This document shows positions 8,440-16,590 of a stretch of 64,000 nucleotides of DNA, piece after piece. The stretch is from assembly GCA_949298075.1 (NCBI GenBank), contig CASFVA010000066.1, positions 62,001 to 126,000 on the forward strand. The letters run 5' to 3'. The notes below the pieces were generated by a model. It did no database searches. It was given only the letters and a program-made list of their open reading frames with translations, and was not told the origin of the DNA. The translations under genes were made by a program, and so were the position numbers. The DNA is from an uncultured Lentisphaeria bacterium. GTDB lineage: Bacteria; Verrucomicrobiota; Lentisphaeria; Victivallales; Victivallaceae. Positions within the stretch are counted from its first letter, which is position 1. Every line of letters begins with the position of its first letter.

Positions 8440-9705
8440 ATGTTCACAGAACTGTTTCTGGCCGGGAAATATCTCAAGCCGCGCCGCAGCGCGGTCTCCT
8501 TCATCACTCTGATCAGCATCATCGGCGTCATGCTCGGCGTTGCGGTGCTCATGGTCGTGCTGGCGGTGATGACCGGCTTCACCGATCTCATGAAGTCCAA
8601 GCTCATCGAAACCCAGGCGCATTTCCAGGTGCGCAACCCCCGTTACGTCATCAGCGCGCCGGGTCCGGTGGTCGAAGCGGTCCGCAAAGCCGGCGGCGAG
8701 GCGGCGCCGGTAATCCAGAATCCGGCGCTGGTGCAGCTGGATCGCCGCCGGCTCGATACCCAGACCATGGTTTTCGCCGCGCCGCCGGAAGAACTGGCCC
8801 GCAAGCTCGACCTGCCCGGCAAACTCAAAGCCGGCCGGTTCGAACTGGAAAACCGCCGAATCCTCATCAGCTCCGTCATGGCCGGACTCTGGGGTCTCCG
8901 GGTCGGAGACAAACTGCTTCTGCATTCCTCGAAACGCCTGGCCTCGCTGGTGCGTTTCAAGCCGGAGGGCGGCGTGGAGCTGAATCCCGAAAGTTCGGCC
9001 TATCTGCCCACCGAATACACGGTGGCCGGCATCTATTCGCTCGGCAAATATGACTTTGACCGCAGTGTGCTCTTCATGGGGCTCGATGACGCGGCGGAGC
9101 TTTTCGACCTGCCCTGGGGCGCGGCCACCTCGGTCTTCTGCTGGGGACCGGATCCCTTCGACCAGAACCGACTGGTCAGCCGGGTCCGGGAGGCGCTGCC
9201 TTATCTCGCCGTATCCACCTGGGAGGACAACAACCGCCAGATCCTTGACGTGCTCGCCGTCGAAAAACGGATGATGTTCTTTCTGCTGATCTTCATCGTG
9301 CTGGTGGCGGCGTTCAGCATTGCCAATACGCTGATAACTTCCATTTACCAGAAAACCCGTGAAATCGGTCTGCTCAAGGCGCTCGGCGCCACCGACGGGG
9401 CGGTGACCAGGGTCTTCGTGCTGCAGGGTTTTCTGATCGGCGTCATCGGCAGTCTGCTGGGAACCGGGCTGGGATATCTGATCATCCGGTTCCGGAATCA
9501 CATTCTGGAACTGGCTTCAAGCTGGTTCAACATGCAGCTGTTCCCGAAGGAGTTTTACTTTTTCAATTCGCTGCCGGCCCATATTGTGCCGGGCGACGTC
9601 GGATTCATTATCGGCAGCAGCATTCTGCTCTGCACTTTCGGAGCTCTGCTGCCGGCGTTGCGCGCGGCCCGGCTGGATCCGGCCCAGGCGCTGAGGTACG
9701 AATAA
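8440..9705 (+). CDS. lolC: Lipoprotein-releasing ABC transporter permease LolC/LolE
   Basis: 421 aa FtsX/MacB-type permease. With LolD it extracts mature lipoproteins from the inner membrane and hands them to LolA. The layout is typical: one membrane segment at about 20-45 (a run starting FITLISIIGVMLGVAV), a large periplasmic domain, then three membrane segments in the last 150 residues, with the conserved KTREIGLLKALGA cytoplasmic coupling segment. The ATG at 8440 is chosen over 8410 because the latter precedes the likely transcript start. One base separates its stop from lolD. A single LolC/E gene suggests a homodimeric (LolF-like) transporter unless a second copy lies elsewhere. Confidence 0.9.
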   Translation: MFTELFLAGKYLKPRRSAVSFITLISIIGVMLGVAVLMVVLAVMTGFTDLMKSKLIETQAHFQVRNPRYVISAPGPVVEAVRKAGGEAAPVIQNPALVQLDRRRLDTQTMVFAAPPEELARKLDLPGKLKAGRFELENRRILISSVMAGLWGLRVGDKLLLHSSKRLASLVRFKPEGGVELNPESSAYLPTEYTVAGIYSLGKYDFDRSVLFMGLDDAAELFDLPWGAATSVFCWGPDPFDQNRLVSRVREALPYLAVSTWEDNNRQILDVLAVEKRMMFFLLIFIVLVAAFSIANTLITSIYQKTREIGLLKALGATDGAVTRVFVLQGFLIGVIGSLLGTGLGYLIIRFRNHILELASSWFNMQLFPKEFYFFNSLPAHIVPGDVGFIIGSSILLCTFGALLPALRAARLDPAQALRYE

Positions 9706-9706
9706 A

Positions 9707-10399
9707 ATGGCGGGGGAAAACATTATCGATCTGACGGCGGTGCGCCGGAGTTACCGCTCAGGGAATACGCATCTGGAAGTGCTCCGGGGCGTGACCTATT
9801 CCCTGCGCCGGGGGCAGTGGTGCTGCATCTACGGAGCTTCCGGCAGCGGAAAAACCACGCTGCTCAACCTGATTGGCGCGCTGGAGCGGCCCGACTCCGG
9901 AACCATCCGCATCGGCGGAGTCGACGTGAGTTCCTTCGGGCGGCGGGCGGCGGCCAGGTTCCGGGCGGAGCGTATCGGTTTTGTGTTCCAGGCCTACCAC
10001 CTGCTGCCGGAACTCACCGTGCTCGAAAACGTCGCACTGCCCGCCCGGCTGATCGGAGTGCCGGCCCGGACGGCCCGGCTCCGGGCGGCCGAATGGCTGG
10101 AAAAAGTCGGACTTGAGGAGCGCATGCACCACCGGCCCAATGAACTTTCCGGCGGCGAGCAGCAGCGCGGCGCCATTGCCCGGGCGCTCATAAACCAGCC
10201 CGAACTGCTGCTGGCGGATGAACCCACCGGCAACCTGGACGCCGCAACCGGAACCGGGGTGCTGGATTTGTTCGAATCCCTGCGCGCCGCTGATCCCGGC
10301 CGGTCGATCATTATGATTACTCACAACCGCGACATCGCCGGCCGGGCCACCGTCGTCGCCGAATTGTCAGATGGACTGCTCAGGGAGTGCGAATCATGA
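9707..10399 (+). CDS. lolD: Lipoprotein-releasing ABC transporter ATPase LolD
   Basis: 230 aa ABC ATPase of the LolD/MacB class. Walker A is GASGSGKT (43-50), the signature is [15 protein letters not shown], Walker [13 protein letters not shown], and the switch His lies in MITHNRD. The Q-loop segment [17 protein letters not shown] is characteristic of LolD. It follows the permease by one base and overlaps the next gene by four (ATGA). It powers lipoprotein release; the many lipoproteins encoded at 37-43 kb would be clients. Confidence 0.95.
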   Translation: MAGENIIDLTAVRRSYRSGNTHLEVLRGVTYSLRRGQWCCIYGASGSGKTTLLNLIGALERPDSGTIRIGGVDVSSFGRRAAARFRAERIGFVFQAYHLLPELTVLENVALPARLIGVPARTARLRAAEWLEKVGLEERMHHRPNELSGGEQQRGAIARALINQPELLLADEPTGNLDAATGTGVLDLFESLRAADPGRSIIMITHNRDIAGRATVVAELSDGLLRECES

Positions 10400-11400
10400 T
10401 TGTCAAAAAGCATTATGTTTTCGGACCGATTGCGTCACGCCGGCTGGGGATTTCACTCGGAATCGATCTCGTGCCCCCCAAGACCTGTCCGCAGAACTGC
10501 GTATACTGCGAGGCCGGGGCGACCACCAATCTCACCCTGGAGCGCCGGGAATACGTGCCGGTCGACACCGTAATCGCGGAACTGGATGAAGTGCTGGCCG
10601 CCGCTCCGAAACTCGACTTCATCACCTTTTCCGGTTCCGGCGAACCGACGCTCAACAGCGGTATCGGCCGGGTGATCCGCCATCTCAAGCGTCATTATCC
10701 GCAGTACCGGGTGTGCCTGCTCACCAACGCCATGCTGCTGGATGATCCCGCGCTGTGCCGCGATCTCGCGGAACTGGATCTGGTGGTGCCGTCGCTCGAC
10801 GCCTCCTGCGCCGCTGAATTTGAAGCGGTTAACCGGCCGGTTCCGGGAGCGGATTTTGACCGCTTCGTCGCAGCGCTGACCCGGTTCACCCACCAGACGC
10901 CGGTGCGGGTGGAACTGGAAATTTTCATCGTTCCGGGAGTCAATGACTCCGACGCCTCAATCGCGCGGTTCGTCGAACTGACCCGGGGCATGCGGCTGGA
11001 CGCCATCCAGCTCAACACCCTGGACCGGCCCGGAGCCGTTGCCGGACTCCATCCCTCCGCTCCGGACAACACCCGCCGCTTCATCCGGGCGTTGTCGCCC
11101 TATTTTGAGGTGGAGGCGGTCGGACCGTTCCGCTACCGGACCGCCCGTCCGGACGCCTGTCCGGTCAGCGATCCGGAACGGCGCATCATCGATCTGATCA
11201 CGCGGCGGCCGGCAACGGTGCCGGATCTGGCCCTGGCTCTGGGCCGCGGCGACGACGAGGTTCGCCGCCATTTGGACGACCTTTTCAAGCGGGGACTGGT
11301 CGCGGTCGAACGCCGGGAACGCGGTGATTTCTACCTGCCGGCGGGACCGGAGCGGACAGCGGAAAGCCGAGGTGACGGCGAAAACCGCCGGCAAGGCTGA
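10396..11400 (+). CDS. Radical SAM protein of the COG0731 (TYW1-like) family
   Basis: 334 aa. The radical SAM cluster motif is CPQNCVYC with Cys31, Cys35 and Cys38 (CX3CX2C), followed by SGSGEPTLN, which is the GGE-like SAM-binding strand. The N-terminal VFGPIASRRLGISLG segment is typical of the COG0731 group, whose archaeal members include the wyosine synthase TYW1; bacterial members are mostly uncharacterised. The last 70 residues look like a winged helix (RRPATVPDLALALG). The ATG overlaps the lolD stop as ATGA; a GTG at 10387 is the alternative. No substrate can be named. Confidence 0.8.
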   Translation: MIVKKHYVFGPIASRRLGISLGIDLVPPKTCPQNCVYCEAGATTNLTLERREYVPVDTVIAELDEVLAAAPKLDFITFSGSGEPTLNSGIGRVIRHLKRHYPQYRVCLLTNAMLLDDPALCRDLAELDLVVPSLDASCAAEFEAVNRPVPGADFDRFVAALTRFTHQTPVRVELEIFIVPGVNDSDASIARFVELTRGMRLDAIQLNTLDRPGAVAGLHPSAPDNTRRFIRALSPYFEVEAVGPFRYRTARPDACPVSDPERRIIDLITRRPATVPDLALALGRGDDEVRRHLDDLFKRGLVAVERRERGDFYLPAGPERTAESRGDGENRRQG

Positions 11401-11428
11401 TTTATCAACAAATAATTCTGGTGAATAT

Positions 11429-12487
11429 ATGAAAACATCGTATCTGCGTCCGGAAATCGGGGCGCTGACCGGTTATACCCCGGGTGAACAGCCCCGAATT
11501 CCCGGTCTCATCAAGCTCAATACCAATGAAAACCCTTATCCGCCCTCGCCGCGGGTGGCGGAGGCGCTGAAAGCGTTCAATCCAGCCGATCTGCGCCGTT
11601 ATCCGGCGCCGGCCTCGGACGAACTGCGCAGTGCCATCGCCGCCTTTCACGGAGTAGGCACCGACCGGGTAATCATCGGCAACGGATCCGATGATCTGCT
11701 GACCATGATCTTCCGTGCCTTCACCGATCCGCAGCGTCCGGCGGCGGCTCCGGAGCCGTCTTATTCGCTCTATCCGGTGCTGGCGGCGATGCAGGGAGCG
11801 CCGTTCATCCGGATTCCTCTTCAAGGGGAGCGTTTCGAACTGCCGAGTGACTTCAGCGCCCGGGCCGCGGCGGCCAATCTGCTGCTCATTGTCCGGCCCA
11901 ATGCGCCCACCGGCAACAGTTTTCCGCTGAATACCATCCGGGAAATCTGCCGTGAATTCGACGGTATGGTGGTGATCGACGAGGCCTACGCCGATTTCGC
12001 CGACGACAACGCCATGGCGCTGGCGGCTGAACTGGACAACGTGGTGGTGACCCGCACTTTTTCAAAAAGCTATTCCCTGGCCGGACTGCGGCTCGGATAT
12101 GCAGTCAGCTCGCCGGCAGCCATTGAGGCCATGATGAAGCTCAAAGACTCCTACAATGTCGACCGGCTCACCCAAACGCTCGGGCTGGCCGCTTTCCGCG
12201 ACCGCGACCATCTCCGCCAGACCTGCGCCGCGATCCGGACCCAGCGCGACCGGCTGCGGTCCGAATTGCTGAAGCTGGGTTTTCAGGCGCCGGAGTCGCA
12301 GAGCAATTTTGTTTTCGCCGCGCCGCCGGACGGCGACGGTGAACGCTATTTCCGCGGACTGCGTTCCGAAGCGGTGCTGGTGAGGTACTTCCCGGGACCG
12401 GTCACCGGTCGCTACGTCCGCATCACGGTCGGGACGCCGGACGAAATGGACCGGCTGCTGGAGATTACCCGGAGGATGTTTCAATGA
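11429..12487 (+). CDS. hisC: Histidinol-phosphate aminotransferase
   Basis: 352 aa class I/II PLP aminotransferase. HisC converts imidazole acetol phosphate and glutamate to histidinol phosphate. Signature elements are KLNTNENPYPPSP near the N-terminus, RPNAPTG, DEAYADF and the PLP lysine Lys213 in TFSKSYSLAGLRLGY. The ATG follows a short AT-rich gap of 28 bases after the radical SAM gene. No other his genes are adjacent. The downstream gene overlaps by four bases (ATGA). Related aromatic or cobalamin aminotransferases are less likely given the N-terminal motif. Confidence 0.9.
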   Translation: MKTSYLRPEIGALTGYTPGEQPRIPGLIKLNTNENPYPPSPRVAEALKAFNPADLRRYPAPASDELRSAIAAFHGVGTDRVIIGNGSDDLLTMIFRAFTDPQRPAAAPEPSYSLYPVLAAMQGAPFIRIPLQGERFELPSDFSARAAAANLLLIVRPNAPTGNSFPLNTIREICREFDGMVVIDEAYADFADDNAMALAAELDNVVVTRTFSKSYSLAGLRLGYAVSSPAAIEAMMKLKDSYNVDRLTQTLGLAAFRDRDHLRQTCAAIRTQRDRLRSELLKLGFQAPESQSNFVFAAPPDGDGERYFRGLRSEAVLVRYFPGPVTGRYVRITVGTPDEMDRLLEITRRMFQ

Positions 12488-13269
12488 TCGGGTTCCGCCG
12501 TCTCGCCGCCGGCCTGCTGGCCGTGCTCTGCGCCGGCGGAGCCGCCGGCGCCGATCTGCGGATTCTTGACGCCACCGGTTCCGGACTGACTCCGCTGCGC
12601 GAGGGGGCGCTTCAGTACTCCCTCGGCGGCGGCGGCAGTGTTACCGTCAACCGGCTCACGCCGGACTGGGCCATCGAAAAGCTGCTGGCCGGCGATGCCG
12701 ATCTGGCGGTGCTGGAGGAAAAGGCGATTCCGGCGGATTTCAACGGCCTCCGCCGCCGCTTCGCGGTGGAGGCGCTGGCGGTTTACGTCAACTCCGCCAA
12801 TTCCCTGCGAAAAATTTCAGCCGCCGACCTCCGGCAGGTGCTGGCGGAGGATCAGCCGACCTGGCGCCGGCTCAACGACGATCCGGCCCAGATTCATCGT
12901 TACAGTGTAAAACCTGAGGGATCCGGCTCCCGGCTCGCCGCTGAAATCTTCGGCAGGGCACTGTCGCCGGCGGTGTTCAAAGTGGGATCCGCCCGGGAGG
13001 CGGTGTTGCTGACCGCCTCGGATCCGGCCGGACTGGCCGCGGTGCGGTTTCTGCCCGAACCGCCCGCCGGTGCGGTGGCGCTCGCGGTGGACGGGGTGCT
13101 GCCGCTGATCAAGACGATCAAAGACGGCAGTTATCCGCTCCGGCAGATCTACTGGGTGATCGTCCGGCCCGGCGCCGGTCCGGCGGCGGCCTCCTTTCTG
13201 CGTTACATGGCCGGCAACGGATTCTACGACCTGCTGCTGGACGACGGACTGTTCCCGGTTTTCGACTGA
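12484..13269 (+). CDS. Periplasmic substrate-binding protein, PstS-like fold
   Basis: 261 aa with a Sec signal peptide (about 22 residues, cleaved near AAGAD). The body resembles a PBP-like phosphate/anion-binding domain: DATGSGLTPL, LLAGDADLAVLEEKAIP, VYVNSANSLRKISAADLRQVLAED, and GSGSRLAAEIF. The segment on local residues, competing with -LRQVLAGE-type motifs in PstS families, is typical. No ABC permease or ATPase is adjacent and the protein is shorter than PstS, so transport is not assured; a signalling or scavenging role is possible. It is coupled to hisC by an ATGA overlap and ends the operon. Confidence 0.65.
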   Translation: MIGFRRLAAGLLAVLCAGGAAGADLRILDATGSGLTPLREGALQYSLGGGGSVTVNRLTPDWAIEKLLAGDADLAVLEEKAIPADFNGLRRRFAVEALAVYVNSANSLRKISAADLRQVLAEDQPTWRRLNDDPAQIHRYSVKPEGSGSRLAAEIFGRALSPAVFKVGSAREAVLLTASDPAGLAAVRFLPEPPAGAVALAVDGVLPLIKTIKDGSYPLRQIYWVIVRPGAGPAAASFLRYMAGNGFYDLLLDDGLFPVFD

Positions 13270-13302
13270 GAAAATCAGGGGCTCCGAACGCCGGTCCGGG
13301 TT

Positions 13303-13330
13303 TTGCATCGCGCCGGACCGGTGATATATT
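13303..13330 (+). promoter_or_regulatory. Promoter for the CDP-dideoxysugar operon
   Basis: TTGCAT at 13303-13308, 16-base spacer, TATATT at 13325-13330; the same CCGGTGA-TATATTAG context occurs at other promoters in this window. Predicted start near 13337, 38 bases before ddhA. Confidence 0.7.
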
Positions 13331-13374
13331 AGTTTGCGGGTGCTTTTTTGGAACAACACAATCGCGGGGTTGAA

Positions 13375-14181
13375 ATGAACAAATCCATGCCTCCGGTGAT
13401 GATTCTCTGCGGCGGCCGGGGCACCCGGCTGCGCGAAGTCACCGAACTGCTGCCCAAACCGATGGTTCCGGTGGGCGAACAGCCCATCATCTGGCATATC
13501 ATGAAAACCTATGCGGCGTTCGGAGTCCGGCGGTTTATTCTGTGCCTGGGCTACAAGCGCGAGGCTTTCGTCGACTATTTCATGAACTACCATCTGCGGA
13601 CCAGCGACGCCACCATCACCCTCGGTCACGAACCCCGGCTGCGTTTCCACGGCGACCACGCCGAATCCGACTGGGAAGTGACGCTGGCCGGAACCGGTCT
13701 CGACACCATGACCGGCGGCCGGGTCGCCATGGCGGCCAAATACCTTGCTCCCGGCGACGACCACTTTTTCCTCTCCTACGGCGATGGCGTCACCGACCTC
13801 GACATCGCCGCCATGCTGGAGCGCCACCGCGGCTCCGGCAAGGCGCTGACCGTCTGCGCGGTGCATCCGGCGGCCCGGTTCGGAGAACTGCTGCTCACCG
13901 GAGACACAGTTCGCGGATTCGCCGAAAAACCGGCCCAGATCCGGGGATACATCAACGGCGGCTACATGGTGCTGTCGCGCCGGTTCGTCAGCGACTACCT
14001 CGCGCCGCGGCCGGACCTGGTGCTGGAGCGCGAACCCATGAGCCGCGCCGCCGACGCCGGTGACATGGGGGTGTTCCGGCACGATGGCTTCTGGCAGTGC
14101 ATGGACAATCCCCGCGAATATCAGCTGCTCAACGACCTGTGGTCCGCCGGCCGGGCGCCCTGGACCCGATACTGGAAATAA
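13375..14181 (+). CDS. ddhA: Glucose-1-phosphate cytidylyltransferase
   Basis: 268 aa nucleotidyltransferase (RfbF/DdhA). It makes CDP-glucose from CTP and glucose-1-phosphate, the entry to CDP-3,6-dideoxyhexoses. The nucleotide-binding start CGGRGTRLREVTELLPKP and the following MVPVGEQPIIWHIM are diagnostic of this enzyme rather than of dTDP- or UDP-glucose pyrophosphorylases. The FLSYGDGVTDLD segment supplies the metal-binding Asp. The ATG at 13375 has GGGGTTG upstream; a TTG 27 bases earlier is less likely. ddhB begins four bases after its stop. Confidence 0.95.
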   Translation: MNKSMPPVMILCGGRGTRLREVTELLPKPMVPVGEQPIIWHIMKTYAAFGVRRFILCLGYKREAFVDYFMNYHLRTSDATITLGHEPRLRFHGDHAESDWEVTLAGTGLDTMTGGRVAMAAKYLAPGDDHFFLSYGDGVTDLDIAAMLERHRGSGKALTVCAVHPAARFGELLLTGDTVRGFAEKPAQIRGYINGGYMVLSRRFVSDYLAPRPDLVLEREPMSRAADAGDMGVFRHDGFWQCMDNPREYQLLNDLWSAGRAPWTRYWK

Positions 14182-14185
14182 ATTC

Positions 14186-15262
14186 ATGTTCAACGGCGTC
14201 TATCAACACCGCCGGGTGCTGGTCACCGGCTTCTCCGGATTCAAAGGTTCCTGGCTCACCGGATGGCTCAACCGGCTCGGAGCCGAGGTCGCCGGAGTGG
14301 CACTGCCGATGCCCGATCCGAGTCATTTCGCCCTGACCGCCCCGAAAATCGCCGCCGGCTGGTTCGATCTGCGGAACGACCGGAAACTTCAGGAGCTTTT
14401 TGCCGCGTTTAAACCGGAAATTGTCTTCCATCTGGCGGCGCAGCCGCTGGTGCGCGCCTCCTATGCCGATCCCGTCGCCACCATCGACATCAATGTCACC
14501 GGCACAGCCCGGGTGCTGGAATCCTGCCGCCGGACACCATCGGTGCGGGCGGCGGTGGTGGTCACGTCCGACAAGTGCTACGAGAACCGCGAAACCGGCG
14601 TGCCCTGCGTTGAAACCGATCCCATGGGAGGCGCCGATCCCTACAGCGCCTCCAAGGGATGCGCCGAATTGGTGACTGCCGCGTTCCGGAGTTCGTTTTT
14701 CTCCGGTTCCGACAGTGCCAGAGTGGCCAGCGTCCGGGCCGGCAACGTGGTCGGCGGCGGCGACTGGGCGGCCGACCGGCTGGTGCCCGACCTCATGCGG
14801 TCGGCCGCCGCTGGAAAAGTGGAACTGCTGCGCCGTCCTGAAGCGGTGCGTCCCTGGCAGCATGTGCTGGAACCGCTGGCAGGATATCTGTGGCTGGGGA
14901 CTCGGCTGCTGTCCGGCGATTCCGGAGCGGCGTCCGGCTGGAATTTCGGTCCCGATGAGACCGAACCCCCGCTGAACGTGGCCGCCGCCGCCGCCGAACT
15001 GGCCCGTCACTGGCCGGAAATACGCTTTGCGGCGGCGGAGCAGCCGGAGGCGGCGCTTCCCGAGGCCGGCGTACTGAGGCTGAGTTCGGAAAAGGCGCGC
15101 CGCGAACTGGGCTGGCATGCGGTCTGGAGCACGGCCGAGGCCTTGAAATACACCGCGCTATGGTACCGGGACTACTACCGTTCCGGAGTTGTCAACACCG
15201 CCGCCGACTTCGACCGCTATCTCGGCCGGGCGCTGGAACTGGAGCTGCCATGGACAAAATAA
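14186..15262 (+). CDS. ddhB: CDP-glucose 4,6-dehydratase
   Basis: 358 aa extended short-chain dehydrogenase (RfbG/DdhB). It oxidises and dehydrates CDP-glucose to CDP-4-keto-6-deoxyglucose using bound NAD. The Rossmann motif is VTGFSGFKGSW, typical of CDP-glucose dehydratases, and the catalytic YxxxK lies in DPYSASKGCAE. The HVLEPLAGYL segment after WxxPWQ-like residues (RPWQHVLEP) is also a family marker. The ATG is placed at 14186, just after ddhA; the frame extends upstream within ddhA but is out of context there. The 3' end overlaps ddhC by 13 bases. Confidence 0.95.
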   Translation: MFNGVYQHRRVLVTGFSGFKGSWLTGWLNRLGAEVAGVALPMPDPSHFALTAPKIAAGWFDLRNDRKLQELFAAFKPEIVFHLAAQPLVRASYADPVATIDINVTGTARVLESCRRTPSVRAAVVVTSDKCYENRETGVPCVETDPMGGADPYSASKGCAELVTAAFRSSFFSGSDSARVASVRAGNVVGGGDWAADRLVPDLMRSAAAGKVELLRRPEAVRPWQHVLEPLAGYLWLGTRLLSGDSGAASGWNFGPDETEPPLNVAAAAAELARHWPEIRFAAAEQPEAALPEAGVLRLSSEKARRELGWHAVWSTAEALKYTALWYRDYYRSGVVNTAADFDRYLGRALELELPWTK

Positions 15263-16590
15263 AGCGTCTGCATGATGAAATTCTGGCCAAAGTCAGGGAA
15301 TACTATCAGCTGGCTCACGCCCCGGAACAGCATCGCGAACTGATTCCCGGCGAAACCGCGATTCATTACGCCGGCCGGGTATATGACGCCGGAGAAATGG
15401 TCAATCTGGTCGATGCCGCGCTGGAATTCTGGCTCACTCCCGGCCGTTATGCCCGCGAGTTCGAACGCAGACTGGCCGCCATGCTGGGAGTACGCTTCGC
15501 GCTGCTGGTCAATTCGGGCAGCTCAGCCAATCTGCTGGCGTTCACGGCGCTGACTTCGCCGCTGCTGGGCGACCGGGCAATCCGGCGGGGTGACGAAGTC
15601 ATCACCGTGGCCTGCGGATTCCCGACCACGGTGGCGCCGATCATTCAGTTCGGCGCGGTCCCGGTTTTCATCGACATCGAGCCCGGCACCGCCAACCTCG
15701 ACCCGGATCAGCTGGAAACCGCCCGTTCATCCCGCACTCGGGCGGTGATGTGTGCGCATTCGCTGGGCAATCCCTTCCATCTCAAGGCGGTGAAGGCCTT
15801 CTGCGACCGCCACGGGCTCTGGCTCATCGAAGACAACTGCGACGCGCTCGGCGCCCGTTACGCCGGCCGGCTCACCGGCACCTGGGGCGATATCGGCACT
15901 TCAAGTTTTTATCCGCCCCACCATCTGACCACCGGCGAGGGCGGCGCGGTCTACACCGACAATCCGCTGCTGGAAAAGATCCTGCAGTCGCTGCGCGACT
16001 GGGGACGCGACTGCCGCTGCGCTCCCGGCGTGGACAACTCCTGCGGACACCGCTTCAGCGGCCGGTACGGCACCCTGCCCGAGGGCTACGACCACAAATA
16101 TGTCTACAGCCACTTCGGTTTCAATCTCAAGGCGACCGACCTGCAGGCCGCCGTCGGCTGCGCCCAGCTGGACAAACTTCCGGAGTTTGTCGCCCGGCGC
16201 CGGGCCAACTTCGACCGCCTTTACGCGGAGTTGCAGGGGATCGACGCCCTGCAGCTGCCGGAGTGGTATCCGGAAAGCGAACCCTCCTGGTTCGGCTTCC
16301 TGCTGACGCTGACCGACGCGGCGCCGTTCACTCGCAACGATCTGGCCCGGCACATGGAATCCCGCCGGATTCAAACCCGGAACCTCTTCGCCGGCAATCT
16401 GACCCGCCACCCCTGCTGCACCGCGTTGACCGCCGGCCGGGACTACCGGATCGCCGCGCCGCTGGTTCACACCGATAAAATTATGAACGACGCCCTCTGG
16501 ATCGGAGTCTACCCGGGCATGGACCCCGCCCGGCTGGATTACATGGCCGGTGTCATCCGCGACTTTGCCGCCGCCGGAGGCCGTCCATGA
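15250..16590 (+). CDS. ddhC: CDP-4-keto-6-deoxyglucose 3-dehydratase (E1)
   Basis: 446 aa RfbH/DdhC. This PMP-dependent iron-sulfur enzyme removes the 3-hydroxyl of CDP-4-keto-6-deoxyglucose. It has the fold of DegT/DnrJ aminotransferases but the PLP lysine is replaced by His224 (SFYPPHHLTTGEGG), the E1 hallmark. The [2Fe-2S] ligands also match the known CX57CXCX7C spacing exactly: Cys197, Cys255, Cys257 and Cys265. The reductase partner (E3, DdhD), normally needed to deliver electrons, is not encoded in this window. Overlaps ddhB by 13 bases and the next gene by four (ATGA). Confidence 0.97.
   Translation: MDKIKRLHDEILAKVREYYQLAHAPEQHRELIPGETAIHYAGRVYDAGEMVNLVDAALEFWLTPGRYAREFERRLAAMLGVRFALLVNSGSSANLLAFTALTSPLLGDRAIRRGDEVITVACGFPTTVAPIIQFGAVPVFIDIEPGTANLDPDQLETARSSRTRAVMCAHSLGNPFHLKAVKAFCDRHGLWLIEDNCDALGARYAGRLTGTWGDIGTSSFYPPHHLTTGEGGAVYTDNPLLEKILQSLRDWGRDCRCAPGVDNSCGHRFSGRYGTLPEGYDHKYVYSHFGFNLKATDLQAAVGCAQLDKLPEFVARRRANFDRLYAELQGIDALQLPEWYPESEPSWFGFLLTLTDAAPFTRNDLARHMESRRIQTRNLFAGNLTRHPCCTALTAGRDYRIAAPLVHTDKIMNDALWIGVYPGMDPARLDYMAGVIRDFAAAGGRP

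Noticed and set aside
12817-14193. 458-aa minus-strand open frame across the end of the binding protein and ddhA
   Set aside because: It spans a promoter and two genes with certain motifs on the other strand.
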